This document shows, one piece after another, positions 13,801-25,500 of a stretch of 64,000 nucleotides of DNA. The notes beneath the pieces were generated by a model, which saw only the letters and a list, made by a program, of their open reading frames with translations, ran no database searches and was not told where the DNA came from. The translations under genes were made by a program, and so were the position numbers. Origin of the DNA: Dioscorea cayenensis subsp. rotundata (lineage: Eukaryota; Streptophyta; Magnoliopsida; Dioscoreales; Dioscoreaceae). Each line of letters opens with the position of its first letter. Within the stretch, counting starts at the first letter, position 1. The DNA lies in contig NW_024086832.1 in NCBI RefSeq assembly GCF_009730915.1, forward strand, positions 42,871 through 106,870, given 5' to 3'.

Positions 13801-16231
13801 CGCCATGAGATCAACCAAGAATTCCCTAAAAAATAAAAGAACAAAAGAAGAGAGCAGTTAAAGAAGATATTAGGCATTGAGAATAAGAAAACACCACAAT
13901 TTTTGTTGTGAAAAGTATCATAAGTCTTCATTAACAATGACAAGAAGAATGACTCATACGAATACAACCAAAGTTCACCATACAAGTGACCAATTTCAAC
14001 AACAATTCCTTTATTACTAACATAATCCCTTCTTTTTTTCAATCATACTGAAAAAAAGAAAAAGAAGACGCCACATCATTTCAACACATTACAACTGTTT
14101 CAGTCAAATAAACTTTTGCAGAGGCAATAGTATTAATTCAACCCTTCTGAGAAAAGAGGTAAAAAAATGAAGGGGAAATATATAGTTATACTTATGCACG
14201 ATTCCTTGTTATGAAACTGCATACACAAAATAAGCAGCATTTAAGAGAAGTCCTTATAGCAAGTGGTAAAAGCTGTCAAATTCAAAAATTATTTGTGAAA
14301 TCATAAAACGTTAATAGGTAAATGAAAAAATACCAACAGCTCAATAACCTTTTTTTTTTAAAAAAAAAAGAGCTTTCAAGAATAACTGAGTTAACCCCAA
14401 ATGTTATTATACAAGAGCTCACTATTTTTAGCAGGTACTGATCCTCTAAGAGTGACACTACTTCAAAAACATAAACACGCACCTTCCGGTATCTAATTTT
14501 ATTATGTTAACAGCATCATCGTCAACCCCAGTGTACTGGCTTCCTTTGACTAGCTTGCAAGGAACACCAACTTTGTCTGCAAGGACCTGCATGGGTATGG
14601 TTTCATAACAAGGTAATAAAGAAAAAGGGATTAATTAACATGGGGTTTATTACATGGATAGTGTGCCAGAATGTGGTGATAATAATGAAAGAAACCTCAT
14701 TTTAAAATAGTACAATGCCTGACCTTGAAGAGCAAAGCACGATGGCGAGATAGGCCTAATTTTATGCAACCAATAGGTAATACACTTGTTTGTAGTGACG
14801 TTCGTAACTCTGTACTATTCTCCAACCATCTTGCTAACATGATACTAGCATCCTTTACAGGGCCACCCATATGCCCGGCTACAAGTTCAGACATTCTTTG
14901 AACTAAAATTCCTACCTCAGCAGGGCAGTCAAGCAATATACACTGTGTTACTTGCTCTAACTCAACCAAGTCATGATCAATAGCATGATTGACAACAATA
15001 GCTTCAAAACCAAGATTTCCATTTTGGAGAGCCACTAGTGACGGAATCTTTCCTTCATTTGCAGAAATTGACAACCCAAGTACATCATAAAACCCATCCA
15101 AAACTCTGTCTTTATAATCAAGAATATTATATTCCTGGAAGCAGAAGATAGAAATACACTAATTAAAAATAACAGACTAAAGAATAACATATGCACATTA
15201 TTATCACATTCAAAGGCATAAACAAGATTTGAAAGTGCAGGAAATCACACATGAAAAGGCAAAAGCTTATCTTGAAGGAATAAATGCAATTAGCAAAAAC
15301 ATCAATAGTTATATTATAAATGAAAGTGATGATTTTCAAGCATTAGACATGAGTCCAGACAGACAATATTAGATTGAAAAAGATTTTTTAGATTGCAAAA
15401 CATGCAGGCAAGCAAGCCGAAAAAATGAAATCCTCCACTAATTACACGGTCTTTTATTAATCATAGTGGAAACAGACTGGGGGTTAAAAGTAGTCACTAG
15501 TCAGGCATCCACATTTAAACAAATTGGATGGTCCTAAGGCCCAGGTCATCAATGAAAACCATGGATATTGTAGAGTTCCCTCATGTAAAATAGATTGTCT
15601 AAGGTTATTGGCATCCATGAATGGGAAAAAGATTTGAGAAACAAGGAAGTAAACAGACACAACAAAAATCAATCACAATAAAGAGTAAAGTTGGCTAATT
15701 TCTTTTCATCACTCTACCAACGGCCAAAGCCAACCCTAATTTCTCAGAAAAAGTCGCAATTCCTCTCCAAAACCACAATTTCTAAATTTCCTACTGTTCT
15801 TAAGCATAATCAAACCTAAATCGGATACTAAAACAAGAAAAATTCAAGCTCCAAAACGAGCAGGTAAAAAAAAAACTCACCCAATACCGACGAGAAAGCA
15901 CATCGGCAGAAACATCCTCCTCCCGAATCGGATCCATCCGCTGCTTCCCCAAGCTAAGAAGCTTCGCCGCCCGGATCTGATCCCGATCAGGATCATCCCT
16001 AAACTCCGAATCCGAGATCGCCAGCGCTAGCTGCACCTGAAACTCCTCCTCAGACATCATAAAGTCACCAGCCGGAGAAGTCCGGGAAGCATCAGACGGC
16101 GACGGCGGAGAAGGGTTAGCCGGGGCCGCCGCGCCACCAGCCGCCGCACGGTGGTCAGAGGCACAAGAAGGAGACAACGGAGGGGGCGTAGACGAAGAGG
16201 GAGCAACCGGGAACCTCGCTAGAGCGGCCAT
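7873..16231 (-). CDS. Raf-like MAPKKK with N-terminal EDR1 domain (EDR1/CTR1-type kinase)
   Basis: This is a serine/threonine kinase of the plant Raf-like MAPKKK family, whose members act in stress, defence and hormone signalling. I assign 13 coding exons: 15881-16231, 14724-15134, 14483-14586, 12624-13825, 12232-12272, 10920-10988, 10726-10826, 9667-9745, 9494-9592, 8879-8947, 8725-8774, 8171-8347 and 7873-8029. All junctions are GT-AG and phase-consistent, giving about 969 residues. Exons 1-3 form the EDR1 domain, preceded by an Ala/Pro/Ser-rich GC-rich leader ([13 protein letters not shown]) and [13 protein letters not shown]. Exon 4 is a long disordered Ser/Asn-rich linker. The kinase shows a split glycine loop GLG-SYGEVY, the VAVKKF lysine, [23 protein letters not shown] and DVYSFGV, so all catalytic residues are present. 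The one oddity is in the last exon: after LKSLQRL an extra T (AAA on the plus strand, 7965-7967) seems to shift the frame. Without it the protein would end in EISVNTTP with a stop at 7893-7895. Product assignment is very secure; the exact symbol is not. Confidence 0.95.
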
Positions 16232-16572
16232 GATCGCGGAGCTTCTTGAAGAGCTTCATCGGAATCGAGGGTTTCTTCCGCTCGCGCAGAGCTCTCTCGG
16301 AGAGATTTTGCCGACGAGATGATGCACAAAGAGACGACGACTCATCGTTGAGGCCTTTCTTTTGTAAAAGGGCACTGTCTTCAACTAAATTACCAAAATG
16401 CCACTACGCTTTATCTGATATTTGTTTCTATTGATGAGACTTGGAAAAGAGGGGACAAATGGAATGACTTGATGATTTGGGTTGATTTTATTGGATGGTT
16501 TCTTTTTTCGGGTGAGAAATTTTGGTTTTGCTTTTTGTTAACTTCATGGTGAAGGTACTGAAAATGAAACGA

Positions 16573-16777
16573 CACGTGGCGGAACACCGCTTATCGATCA
16601 CTCGTGTATTCGGGGTCAGCTTTGATTTTACAAGGGTTTTGCTGTTCAAGGATTCAACCAATAAAAGGATTGCCACGTAGACGGATACGCGTTGATAAGC
16701 TTAGATCGGTGATGAGATAAATCCAAACGAGTTTCTGCCGTTCGATGAAAATTGACGATGGATGTAAGAACACGTGG
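16573..16777 (-). promoter_or_regulatory. Two ACGTGGC (ABRE-like) boxes upstream of the kinase gene
   Basis: CACGTGGC occurs at 16573-16580 and again at about 16771-16778, roughly 340 and 540 bp upstream of the kinase start codon at 16231. This core matches the ABA-responsive element bound by bZIP factors. Two copies in a low-complexity promoter are suggestive, but function is inferred only from the motif. Confidence 0.4.
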
Positions 16778-16784
16778 CATTGGT

Positions 16785-18890
16785 TTTATGATGTTGGATT
16801 TAATAGAGAAATTAAATCCAAAGTCAGTTTGAACTTAATTAATTTATTTTAATTAATTATTTGGTAAAGCTTCACATTCATTAATAAATTGATGAAAATA
16901 AATCATATTCGGATATGACGCGAAGTGCAAAGCTTCATGATATTTAAATAAATAAAATAAAATAAAATAACATTTTGATGGTGTATTATTGGATAGGATT
17001 TTAATCAGGTCAGATTCACGTTCATTTATCTTTTAATTTTTTATTTGATGATGCAAATAAAATATTCACCAAATAATTTTTTTTAATTTATTCAAAAGGA
17101 GATAACCATTTAAAATTATGTTTGATGAAATATTTTGTTAGTGAATCAGTGATGCACAAAATTAGGAACTATAATATAAAATAATATATTATTAATATGG
17201 TATTAGTTGAAATTAAAAAAATTATATTTATAAAAAATTACTCAAATATTTTGAAAATACCAAATAACTAATAACTCAGTGATACTTAACGCTGCTGTTA
17301 AAAGTGAGATATTAAAAAAAATCTCAAATTTAATATTTGATGGAAAGTAACCATTCATCCCTCGCTAGATGATCAAACCTTGTCCATATGCACACCCCTA
17401 ACATATAATTTATCCATATATCGTAAAAAAAAAATTTGAAAATATATAGATAAACATTTACATCAAATGTAAAAACCTTAAAAAAAATTTTTAGGGAAAA
17501 AAAATTGTAATATCACATTACATTTCTTTTTCCCTTAAAAGGATTGAAATAAATTACCACTTAATGGAGGGGCTAATTAATATCTACTTTGAGACTAATA
17601 AAGATGGTGTAACTTAATTTTTATAAATAAAAAGACTTGCTTTATCGTCAACGAGATATTTTTCCTTGCATTTTGATTATGCTCGAATCCACAATTTGTC
17701 TACTATTTTTTTTTCCTTAACTAAAATGATTCCTTTATGTACTATCTTTTGGCTTTATTTCATTTTCTTTGTAATCTTTTGTAATGTTTCTAAGTGATAA
17801 CGTAGAAACAAATAAGGATGATGCTTTTTATTGTCCATAGTGTATGTTTATATATATATATTATGTATTATAATTTGAGATATTTTAAGTCAACCACAAA
17901 ACAAAAATCCAGAAATAATCAATATTTTTTTGTTGTTGTCGAAATAAACAAAAGCCCAGATCATATTGACATAGTAATCGAAAGCAGAAGAAAAATATTA
18001 TACACATATATTCATATATCCATAAAAAAGAAAAAATAATAAAAAATTTCTCTTCTTTTTATATTTTTTTAAAAATTGATATGTTATAAAATATGTCAAA
18101 ACTCTTCTTAAATGTAAGAATTGAGAGGGTTGAGGTCATTTTGAATTCTTACTTTTTCATATCTACAATTATTTTCATGAGATTAATATAGTGATTATTC
18201 TAGCCCTAAATATAAATAAATAAATAAATACCTATTGAACCAATTATAGGAATGCCGGTTAGAGTACTTCATTCAAAAATGAATCCTTCCATTAGTATAG
18301 GTCATTTCTCAAATGAACTAGTCTACACTTCAATTTGATTTAAAAGGTTAATGTTAAGATCTAATTATTTTTTTACTAAAAATATCATAAGTGCAATAGT
18401 ATAATTTTTACATAAAGCTCTTTTTAGAGTTATAATTGTAATATAACTTTTAAAGTTTCCCTACTATTTTAACCCATTAAATTAAATTAAATAAAGCAAA
18501 ATAAAATAACTTTTCCCTCCATAGATAAATGAAAAACTAAAATTACAAACTAAGTTATTTTTTATGGGCTTCTATAAGCCTTTTCAATTCATAAGCTGAG
18601 GCTTTACTTATAATTTAGGTTTAAAATATTTTTTACTTATTATAGACAAATTCTTTATCTATAAAAGTAGATAAATAATAGAAACTTTTAATTAAAAGAA
18701 AAAATTTGTATTCTAGTGAGGGAATGAATTAATAACAAAATGATTCAAATTTAAGATATTATTATATATATAAGCAAAAAGTTAAATTATAATTAATAAT
18801 TGCCTGAAAAGTTAAAATTGGGCCGGGCCAGGAATAAAAGCCCAAAGACCACAAAAACGGAATCAATGGTCCATAAAACGTGACGCGCAC
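16785..18890. other. AT-rich intergenic region
   Basis: I see no gene between the divergent kinase and HSP20-like genes. The DNA is AT-rich with short A/T runs and an (AAAT)n tract near 18210-18230. Open frames, such as one near 17818-18039, have biased low-complexity composition and no recognisable motif. Confidence 0.5.
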
Positions 18891-18894
18891 TTAT

Positions 18895-18900
18895 CACGTG
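18895..18900 (+). promoter_or_regulatory. G-box CACGTG upstream of the HSP20-like gene
   Basis: A palindromic CACGTG lies in TTATCACGTGACACC, about 425 bp before the chosen ATG, next to a CGCG-containing motif (TGACGCGC). G-boxes bind bZIP and bHLH factors. The regulatory role is inferred. Confidence 0.4.
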
Positions 18901-19238
18901 ACACCTCCCACTAAATCCAACGGTCAAGATAGTACCACGAAACCCACCAAGATCCTCACGGTCCAATCACGACACCCGATAGCATCCTATGCCAATCGGA
19001 CGGTTCTCACTGCCCCCAACTCAATTATAAGAGTGGCACTCTCGTAAATAAATGCAAAACCAGTGGCAAACTAAACCCATCTAGCTTCTAGTTTCGCAAG
19101 CTACGACCTCTCAATCGAATCAATTCGAGCTCTCTATAATTTATCTTTCCGAAAATACCCTTCATCTTGTTGCCCTTTTTATTGCCAAGCTTCTTCTCCT
19201 TCGTTTCACCATCTCTTCTCTCCGATTTGGAGCTTTTT

Positions 19239-19262
19239 TTAGGGTTAGGGTTAGGGTTAGGG
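19239..19262 (+). repeat. Four TTAGGG units in the 5' leader of the HSP20-like gene
   Basis: TTAGGG is repeated four times head to tail, followed by TTTGGG, between the likely promoter and the ATG at 19320. Short telomere-like boxes are common in plant leaders, where they can act as telo-boxes. This is the TTAGGG form, not the TTTAGGG form typical of most plants. Confidence 0.85.
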
Positions 19263-19319
19263 TTTGGGTTCGTTTTTGGTGAATTTTGGGGTGAGATCTC
19301 TAGGTTTTTGGAGGAAGGA

Positions 19320-19829
19320 ATGAGGGTGCACCCAGCGCCGAAGAGGAGGAGCTTGCCGGTGGCTGCCGGCGGTGGAATCGGAGGTGCTTGGCGGCAGAAG
19401 AAGCTCCGGCGGCTTCCGCATATCTTTAGTAAGGTTCTGGAGCTGCCGCTGGGGTCGGACGCTGAGGTGGTGGTTCAAGAAAGTCCGACGAGTTTCCGGT
19501 TCACGGCGTCGACTGAGGAGGCGTGGGATGAGGTCCGGGCGCATGCGATTGAGATCCATCCTGGTGTGATGAAGGTGGTCGTCAGGGATGTTGGTGATGA
19601 TGATCCGCTTGCTGGCGAGGAAGGGCTTGATGAGCTTGAGCTCGATCGGTGGCGATTCCGCCTCCCGCCTTGTACTCGCCCTGCTCTCGCCACCGCGGAC
19701 TACGTCGGCGGCGTGTTGATCGTGACCGTCCCTAAAGGGGGCGTTGATCTTGATGACCGTGTTGATGATGGTGGCCTTGGGATCGGCAACGATGATCTCG
19801 GGATCGGTCGCCTCGTCTTTGTACAATAG
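19320..19829 (+). CDS. HSP20-like chaperone superfamily protein (alpha-crystallin-type)
   Basis: This is a single-exon gene of 169 residues starting at MRVHPAPKRRSL. An upstream in-frame ATG at 19167 would add a hydrophobic, low-complexity stretch encoded through the TTAGGG repeat, so I prefer 19320. The centre KKLRRLPHIFSKVLELP, the ESPTSFRF segment, an EIHPGVMKVVVRDV strand, RWRFRLPP and the closing GGVLIVTVPKG match plant HSP20-like chaperone proteins outside the classic small-HSP classes. The last motif resembles the conserved G-x-L strand of the alpha-crystallin domain. The C-terminus is Asp/Gly-rich. Codon use is GC-rich, unlike the AT-rich surroundings, as often seen in monocot single-exon genes. 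The fold is likely; the biochemical role of this subgroup is poorly known. The long antisense frame on the other strand is a shadow. Confidence 0.85.
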   Translation: MRVHPAPKRRSLPVAAGGGIGGAWRQKKLRRLPHIFSKVLELPLGSDAEVVVQESPTSFRFTASTEEAWDEVRAHAIEIHPGVMKVVVRDVGDDDPLAGEEGLDELELDRWRFRLPPCTRPALATADYVGGVLIVTVPKGGVDLDDRVDDGGLGIGNDDLGIGRLVFVQ

Positions 19830-22573
19830 TAATCTCTTTATCTCTTTTTCATTCCATCTTTGTTTTCGCAATCTTTTCTCAATTCGAATGCTTTGTTTTG
19901 GTTCTTGAATGCATGAATCAAGAGAACATCTTGGGCTGTTTTTGTATATATATAAGGTTGGATTTTTCACCATTTAAGTTGTTCCATTTTTAAGAATTTT
20001 GCTTTTGATGATATAGAGAGTGTTGTTTCCATGAATAGTAGCTAAAAATTGGATCTTTCTTGTTTTGAAGTTGTGATTTTGCCTTCTAATTACACTTGTT
20101 TTTCTCAATTTAATCCTTTTGTTTGAAATTTGTAGTTTTTACATAAAATTTTTGCATAATTTTGTCTCATGACTATGTATTGTTGTTATACTGATGTCTA
20201 TTGTTATGTGTGCATGAACTTTACGCTCTAATCTTATCTTGACTGAGAGTTTGAATGAAATGTTTTTGTATTTCCTTTTCAATTTGTATTGTGAGTGTGA
20301 AGGTATTTGTATTCTGTGTTTGTGTTTGAGTTCCATCAAAATTCACCAATTGTTTTTTTAATAATGTCTGGTTTTGTATTAGTTTTGATTGTATGTGAAT
20401 GTATTATTCAATAATTTTCATCTCAACTGTGAGAGTGAATTTTTTAACGTCCACATTTTGATTTTGGTATTGACTGAATGCATTTATACTCTGTATTTTG
20501 TATATGCTGTGGTTATATTTCTTCCCTGTATTTGTATTCTGTTTTTCGAATTTTGATTGTAAAATGATCTCCATTTTTGTGGTAATTTATTTGTAATGTT
20601 GTGTTCAGATTACGATGGATTGCGAATGAATGTATATGTCCTCGGCATTCGATTCCAATTGAAATTTTATACGTTTCTTATACCTTGACACATACTTTTA
20701 TTTTGAATGGTTTTTTATTCAGATTTCAATCTTGACTGTGAGTGAATGTGGTCCAACTCTGAATTTTATTTTGACCCAAAATTTCATATGTTTTTCATAT
20801 GCTTTTCATCTACTTTGGTTTCACAGTAAAGCATTATTATTCTATAAAAGTGTCGAATGTGTTATATGGAATTGATTCGATGAAAAGCAACGCATGATTA
20901 TATTATTTCATATATATATATTCCAATTTTGACTTTGATTGAGTTTGAATGTGTTTCTTGTGAGAGTGAATTTTATTTGTACTCTCATTTTTATTGTGAA
21001 TATGAATCATATGATTGTCATATGCAAATGTTATAGCTGGACAGTTGGGACTCATTGAACAAAAAGTAACACATGATGATACATTTAGGCCAAACATTTG
21101 ATTATTATATGTCATGATAGAAGAGCCAAATGGCTTATTCTTTGTAAGAGACCTTGTCTAGGAAAGAACCAACCTAAAAGTAGGGCATAATTGTCCCCAC
21201 TGTCCATATTTGCACTTATAATTCACTGTTAATCAAACACTTCAAAATAATTATTGGGAAGTGAGAAGATGCTTGGAATACAGCACATCATTACTTCAAT
21301 ATCATTGGAAAGTGATGTTTGTGACCACACTTGAACTACTGCTATTCTGTGCTGCTGCACCATCACCCAGTCATCAAACAACACAACAAGTAAATTAAAG
21401 AATCATCTAGAGTTCTTACTTCTCATCAATCTTTATGTCTTGTCAGATGTGCTAGATATTATAAGATATATATGGCATTTTATTTGTTTATTTATTTTTA
21501 TTTACTTTTTGATTAATGAATGGTGGTTGAAGTTTGGCATCTATTAAATAATGAACTATATTCCATGGATTATGAGATAAGATCATATAAAGTATTAAAG
21601 TGTGGAGAGGAAAGATAAAAGTAGAAGGAAGCATAGATTTTTATTATTATTTTTATTATTTTTATTATTATTATTGAGGTAGATTGGGACAGTTGAGTAG
21701 TATTGGAAATGTGGGGACTATTCCAAAGGTCCTGCCAACCCAATTATATTGGTCTACAGATCTGGTATCGTTTATAAAAAAATAAGTCACTGGTGACCCC
21801 AAAAAAAGTTATTTTTGGTGATGGTTGGTTTTGACCTTGATCAATATGATTTAACCTACCTCATTATTTTTGGTCAGTGATTGTAATTTTGATTATTAAT
21901 TAGAATTTATTTGTAAGTGGTCTAATTTGTTGAATAATAATAAATGAAAACGTGTTCCTCCCCATAAAAGCTCAGGCAATCCAAAACATGAAATTGTTTC
22001 CGTGTGGAGCTTGGCTTGAAATAGTGCCTTTTGTTTTAAACTATAATAAAAAATATAAAATATTTATGTAATATTTCTTGATAAAAGTATTTACATAAAT
22101 TTATGAAAAAGAATGTGTTGCCATAAGCATTTTATTTGGATCAAATTAATAACTAGAGTTCTACCAGCCATCACTGAAAAATATCAAAGTTATTACTGAC
22201 ATTGCTTTTTAAGTAGTAACTCATCTTGACAAAAGAAATCATGATATTTGTTCTTAGAAAATAGATTGATACATGATTTGATTTAAATATAAAAATTATT
22301 TTTTTAGTTTAATAGAAATATTCTTATATATATATATATATATTATGATAGGCATTATAAAAGCTTGAAAAGCCAACATACCTGAATAAATTCAAAATCT
22401 ACATCCAGACAAGTTATGTGTGAATAAGAGGATTAGCATTTAGCAATAAAAAACATACAAATTATGAATCATTAGAGAGGATTACAGGGACCGGGTTTTC
22501 GACACACATTCATTTCTAACCTGTTAACAGATTTAAAATACAAACAAAAAAGAGAACAATCACATGGCGTCGA
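19830..22573. other. HSP20-like 3' flank and intergenic region
   Basis: No gene is seen. 20000-21100 is T-rich and repeats loose phrases such as GACTGTGAGTGAATG and TTTGTATTCTGT, giving a weakly repetitive texture. A (TTA)n tract lies near 21640-21675 and a (TA)n run near 22324-22343. The part from about 22480 to 22573 is probably the 3' UTR of the minus-strand gene that follows. Confidence 0.5.
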
Positions 22574-25500
22574 TCATTCATCAATGTTCATACCGAAGTG
22601 TAGGCCGAGAATAGTTTTCGGAGTTTGTCCAAACCCCTTACCAATTTTCAACATTTCATGAAGTTTTACCTCCTCTTCCTTAATCCGATCAACTCTAGTT
22701 AAAATATTGGTGAGAAGAGCATCAGAATCATTACCATTACGCAGCGAGAACTCATGCGCAAGTTTTGATCGGTCCCCTTCAAGTTGTTGGTACAAACTAA
22801 GAAGAAGATCTTTTTGTTCGTAAAGCCTTTGCGCCGCAAACCGGTACTCAGATTCCTGAGATCTCTTCAGTTCCTGCAGAGCCTTAGCTATGTCTTCATC
22901 AAGTCTTGCAGAGACATTGCTATGATCTGTTGTTATGTAGATGGGCATTTGAGCTTGTGCAGTAACTGTGCGACCACCGAGCAAAGCCCCGGCTTCTTTC
23001 CTAAAGCCCGTCCCTTTCTTTGTTGTCTCTCCCGATGTCTAAAGACTCGAACGTTGTTATCTCATTTCCATTGTTAGCTATATTCCTTCGTCCTGGGATT
23101 TACCAAAATATTTAGGTTTAAAGTCATTATTGGTCCCTAACTTACGGGTCATTATTCGTCTTGGGTCCTCAAATGTTCGTCATGGTCTTTCAACTAAATG
23201 AGTTTGTTTTAGTCAATCTGTTCATCACTGTGACTAAACATCGACCAACCGCCATCAATGCATCCTTTACTCTAATATCGCACGTGGATAAGTCATCCAC
23301 ATATGCATCCATGTTTGATGCCATGATGGCATTAACGGACACCTTAGTGCCGGTTGCATGACATTTGTTGTCACAGTAATGACACCAGGGACTAAAACGA
23401 ATAAAGTCGAGAGACCAAAACATACAACTTTCAGTTTTGAGGAACAAGAAAACGAACAATGGCCCTAGTTAAGGACAAATAGTGACTTTAAACCAAATAT
23501 TGAATGTTTAATATTAGCAAAAAAGCTAAACAAAGTCATATATATTTAATAAATGAGACACATATCTCGAAATAATAAAGTTCTCAGTAACAGCTAACCT
23601 GAAGTAAATGTCAAGGCAATGTCTTCCGATTTCCAGATCTCTTCAAGGGAGAATCCACGTTTAAGCTGAAACGAACAGCATCATGCTTATGGCACGAGAA
23701 TTCAATTACCTTAAAATGAAAAGCTGTTATCTTATCACCTTTGCCAGAACCAATTCCATGGAAGTGCGCAAGTTCTTCGCTAGGATATGTTGGGACTCAC
23801 GCAATAGAGACAAAGCTAAGTTCAACATTTTCTCAATATCTTCGTAAGAGTTCACAGATTGACAAGTCTTGAAGAGCTTTGTCATATGCTCCATAAGATC
23901 AGTTCTATTATCACAGCGTCTGCAGTAGTATTCAACATCCAGATTGATGCTTCCTTTCACAGTTCCACCCAGGTAACAACGGCGTGCGCAATCCAGGTGT
24001 GCAACATGACCGCAAATAAACTTCTCATCGACAGACGCCTCACACCTAATATAACTGTAACCTTCATAAGCCCAATCAATGCTTTTGCAACAAAGAATGC
24101 AACAACAGTTACGGCAGAAGTTCCTTTCACCGCAACAGATATTACAAGGCATGACAACAAATGCGTCGGTCTTTTCCTTTGTCTGCATAGAGCACATCTT
24201 ATTGCCAGCTTTACAATCTTCAGACCCTGATGATTCTGATCCAGAACGCTCTAAGTCATTAGATTGTTTACAAGACCTATCTGTTAATAAATGCAAAATT
24301 AATGCTATAAAAAGGAAAAACTAAATCTTGTGTTCCTTGTTTTATACCATATCAAATAAGACAAAAATTACACTATGCTAAACCGCTAAAAAAAGCAGTG
24401 GTGTGCACAAGCCTCGGCGGAGCAAGTGAGAACAGGGACCTGCACGTATATGGGCGGTGGGACCACCTGCACACAACCACTACCCACACTCTCATAAATG
24501 TGCCATCACTCATGATTTGAACTTTCACACTTGTGAAAAGTTCCAATGGGGATCCACCTACCAATAAACCACTTGGTTGTTGATAACAAATCATATGGTC
24601 AACCTAGAAGATGGCACTCATATATCATGAGCACAGAATTAAACACCCTCTTCATGGTAGCAGCTTGAAACATGAAACATAAGATATGTCAACAAGGTAA
24701 AAAGGGCATAATAAACAGTAGGATAATTAACATAATAAAGAATGTAATAGCAAGTTGAATGTGCAATGCATCATATCAAACATAAAAGATGATAATCTAA
24801 AAGTAGTGAGTGAATCCTACAGTAGAAAAGAAGAGACCTGGTAAAATTGCAAGAGGATATTTATAACCAATATCATAAGATTTACAAACGGCAATCACTT
24901 CATCTAAGTAATTCGTCCATGGAACAATACGACAATAAGAACAAAAGTTACTTAATTCAAACAATATATGAGAAGCAAAAAAGAGAGAAAGGTGTAAAAT
25001 TCTCATCGCTCAGCAATAATATCTTAGTGGATTTTCCCAATATATCTAGTGAGGAAACAATAAAAACAGTGATCAGAAGAAGCATATGATAGACCACAGT
25101 GGATCATTACTACATTATTCACAATGGTGGCTAGGGTTACAAAGGGAGAACCAACAAGGAATAGATGCCACGAGAGAAAAGAGATCTACAGCTAGGGGTT
25201 CAAAAGGAAGTCATATTTATATAAACTTACTAAAGTAAAAATTGCCATTATACCATTATGAAGTCATATGATTTAGACATGACTCCAAAAGCAACTTTTG
25301 TCCTCAAGCTTTTTGAATTTTCATTAGTTATTCAATTCAATCCAACTTTAATCAAAATTTAAATTTAAAACAAAACATAACCCAATTTATAATTTTACTT
25401 CATGATACAATTTTATTCCATCCCATTGAGTGAAATTTTAAATTGACAATTTTATCCCTATTTTCAAAACCAGACTAACTCTTAATTCTTAGCGTGTCTA

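Noticed and set aside
13452..13861. Overlapping plus-strand frames
   Set aside because: They lie opposite exon 4 of the kinase and mirror its codon structure.
19257..19973. 238-codon open frame on the minus strand
   Set aside because: It is antisense to the HSP20-like gene; long frames opposite GC-rich codons are common, and it has no recognisable motif.
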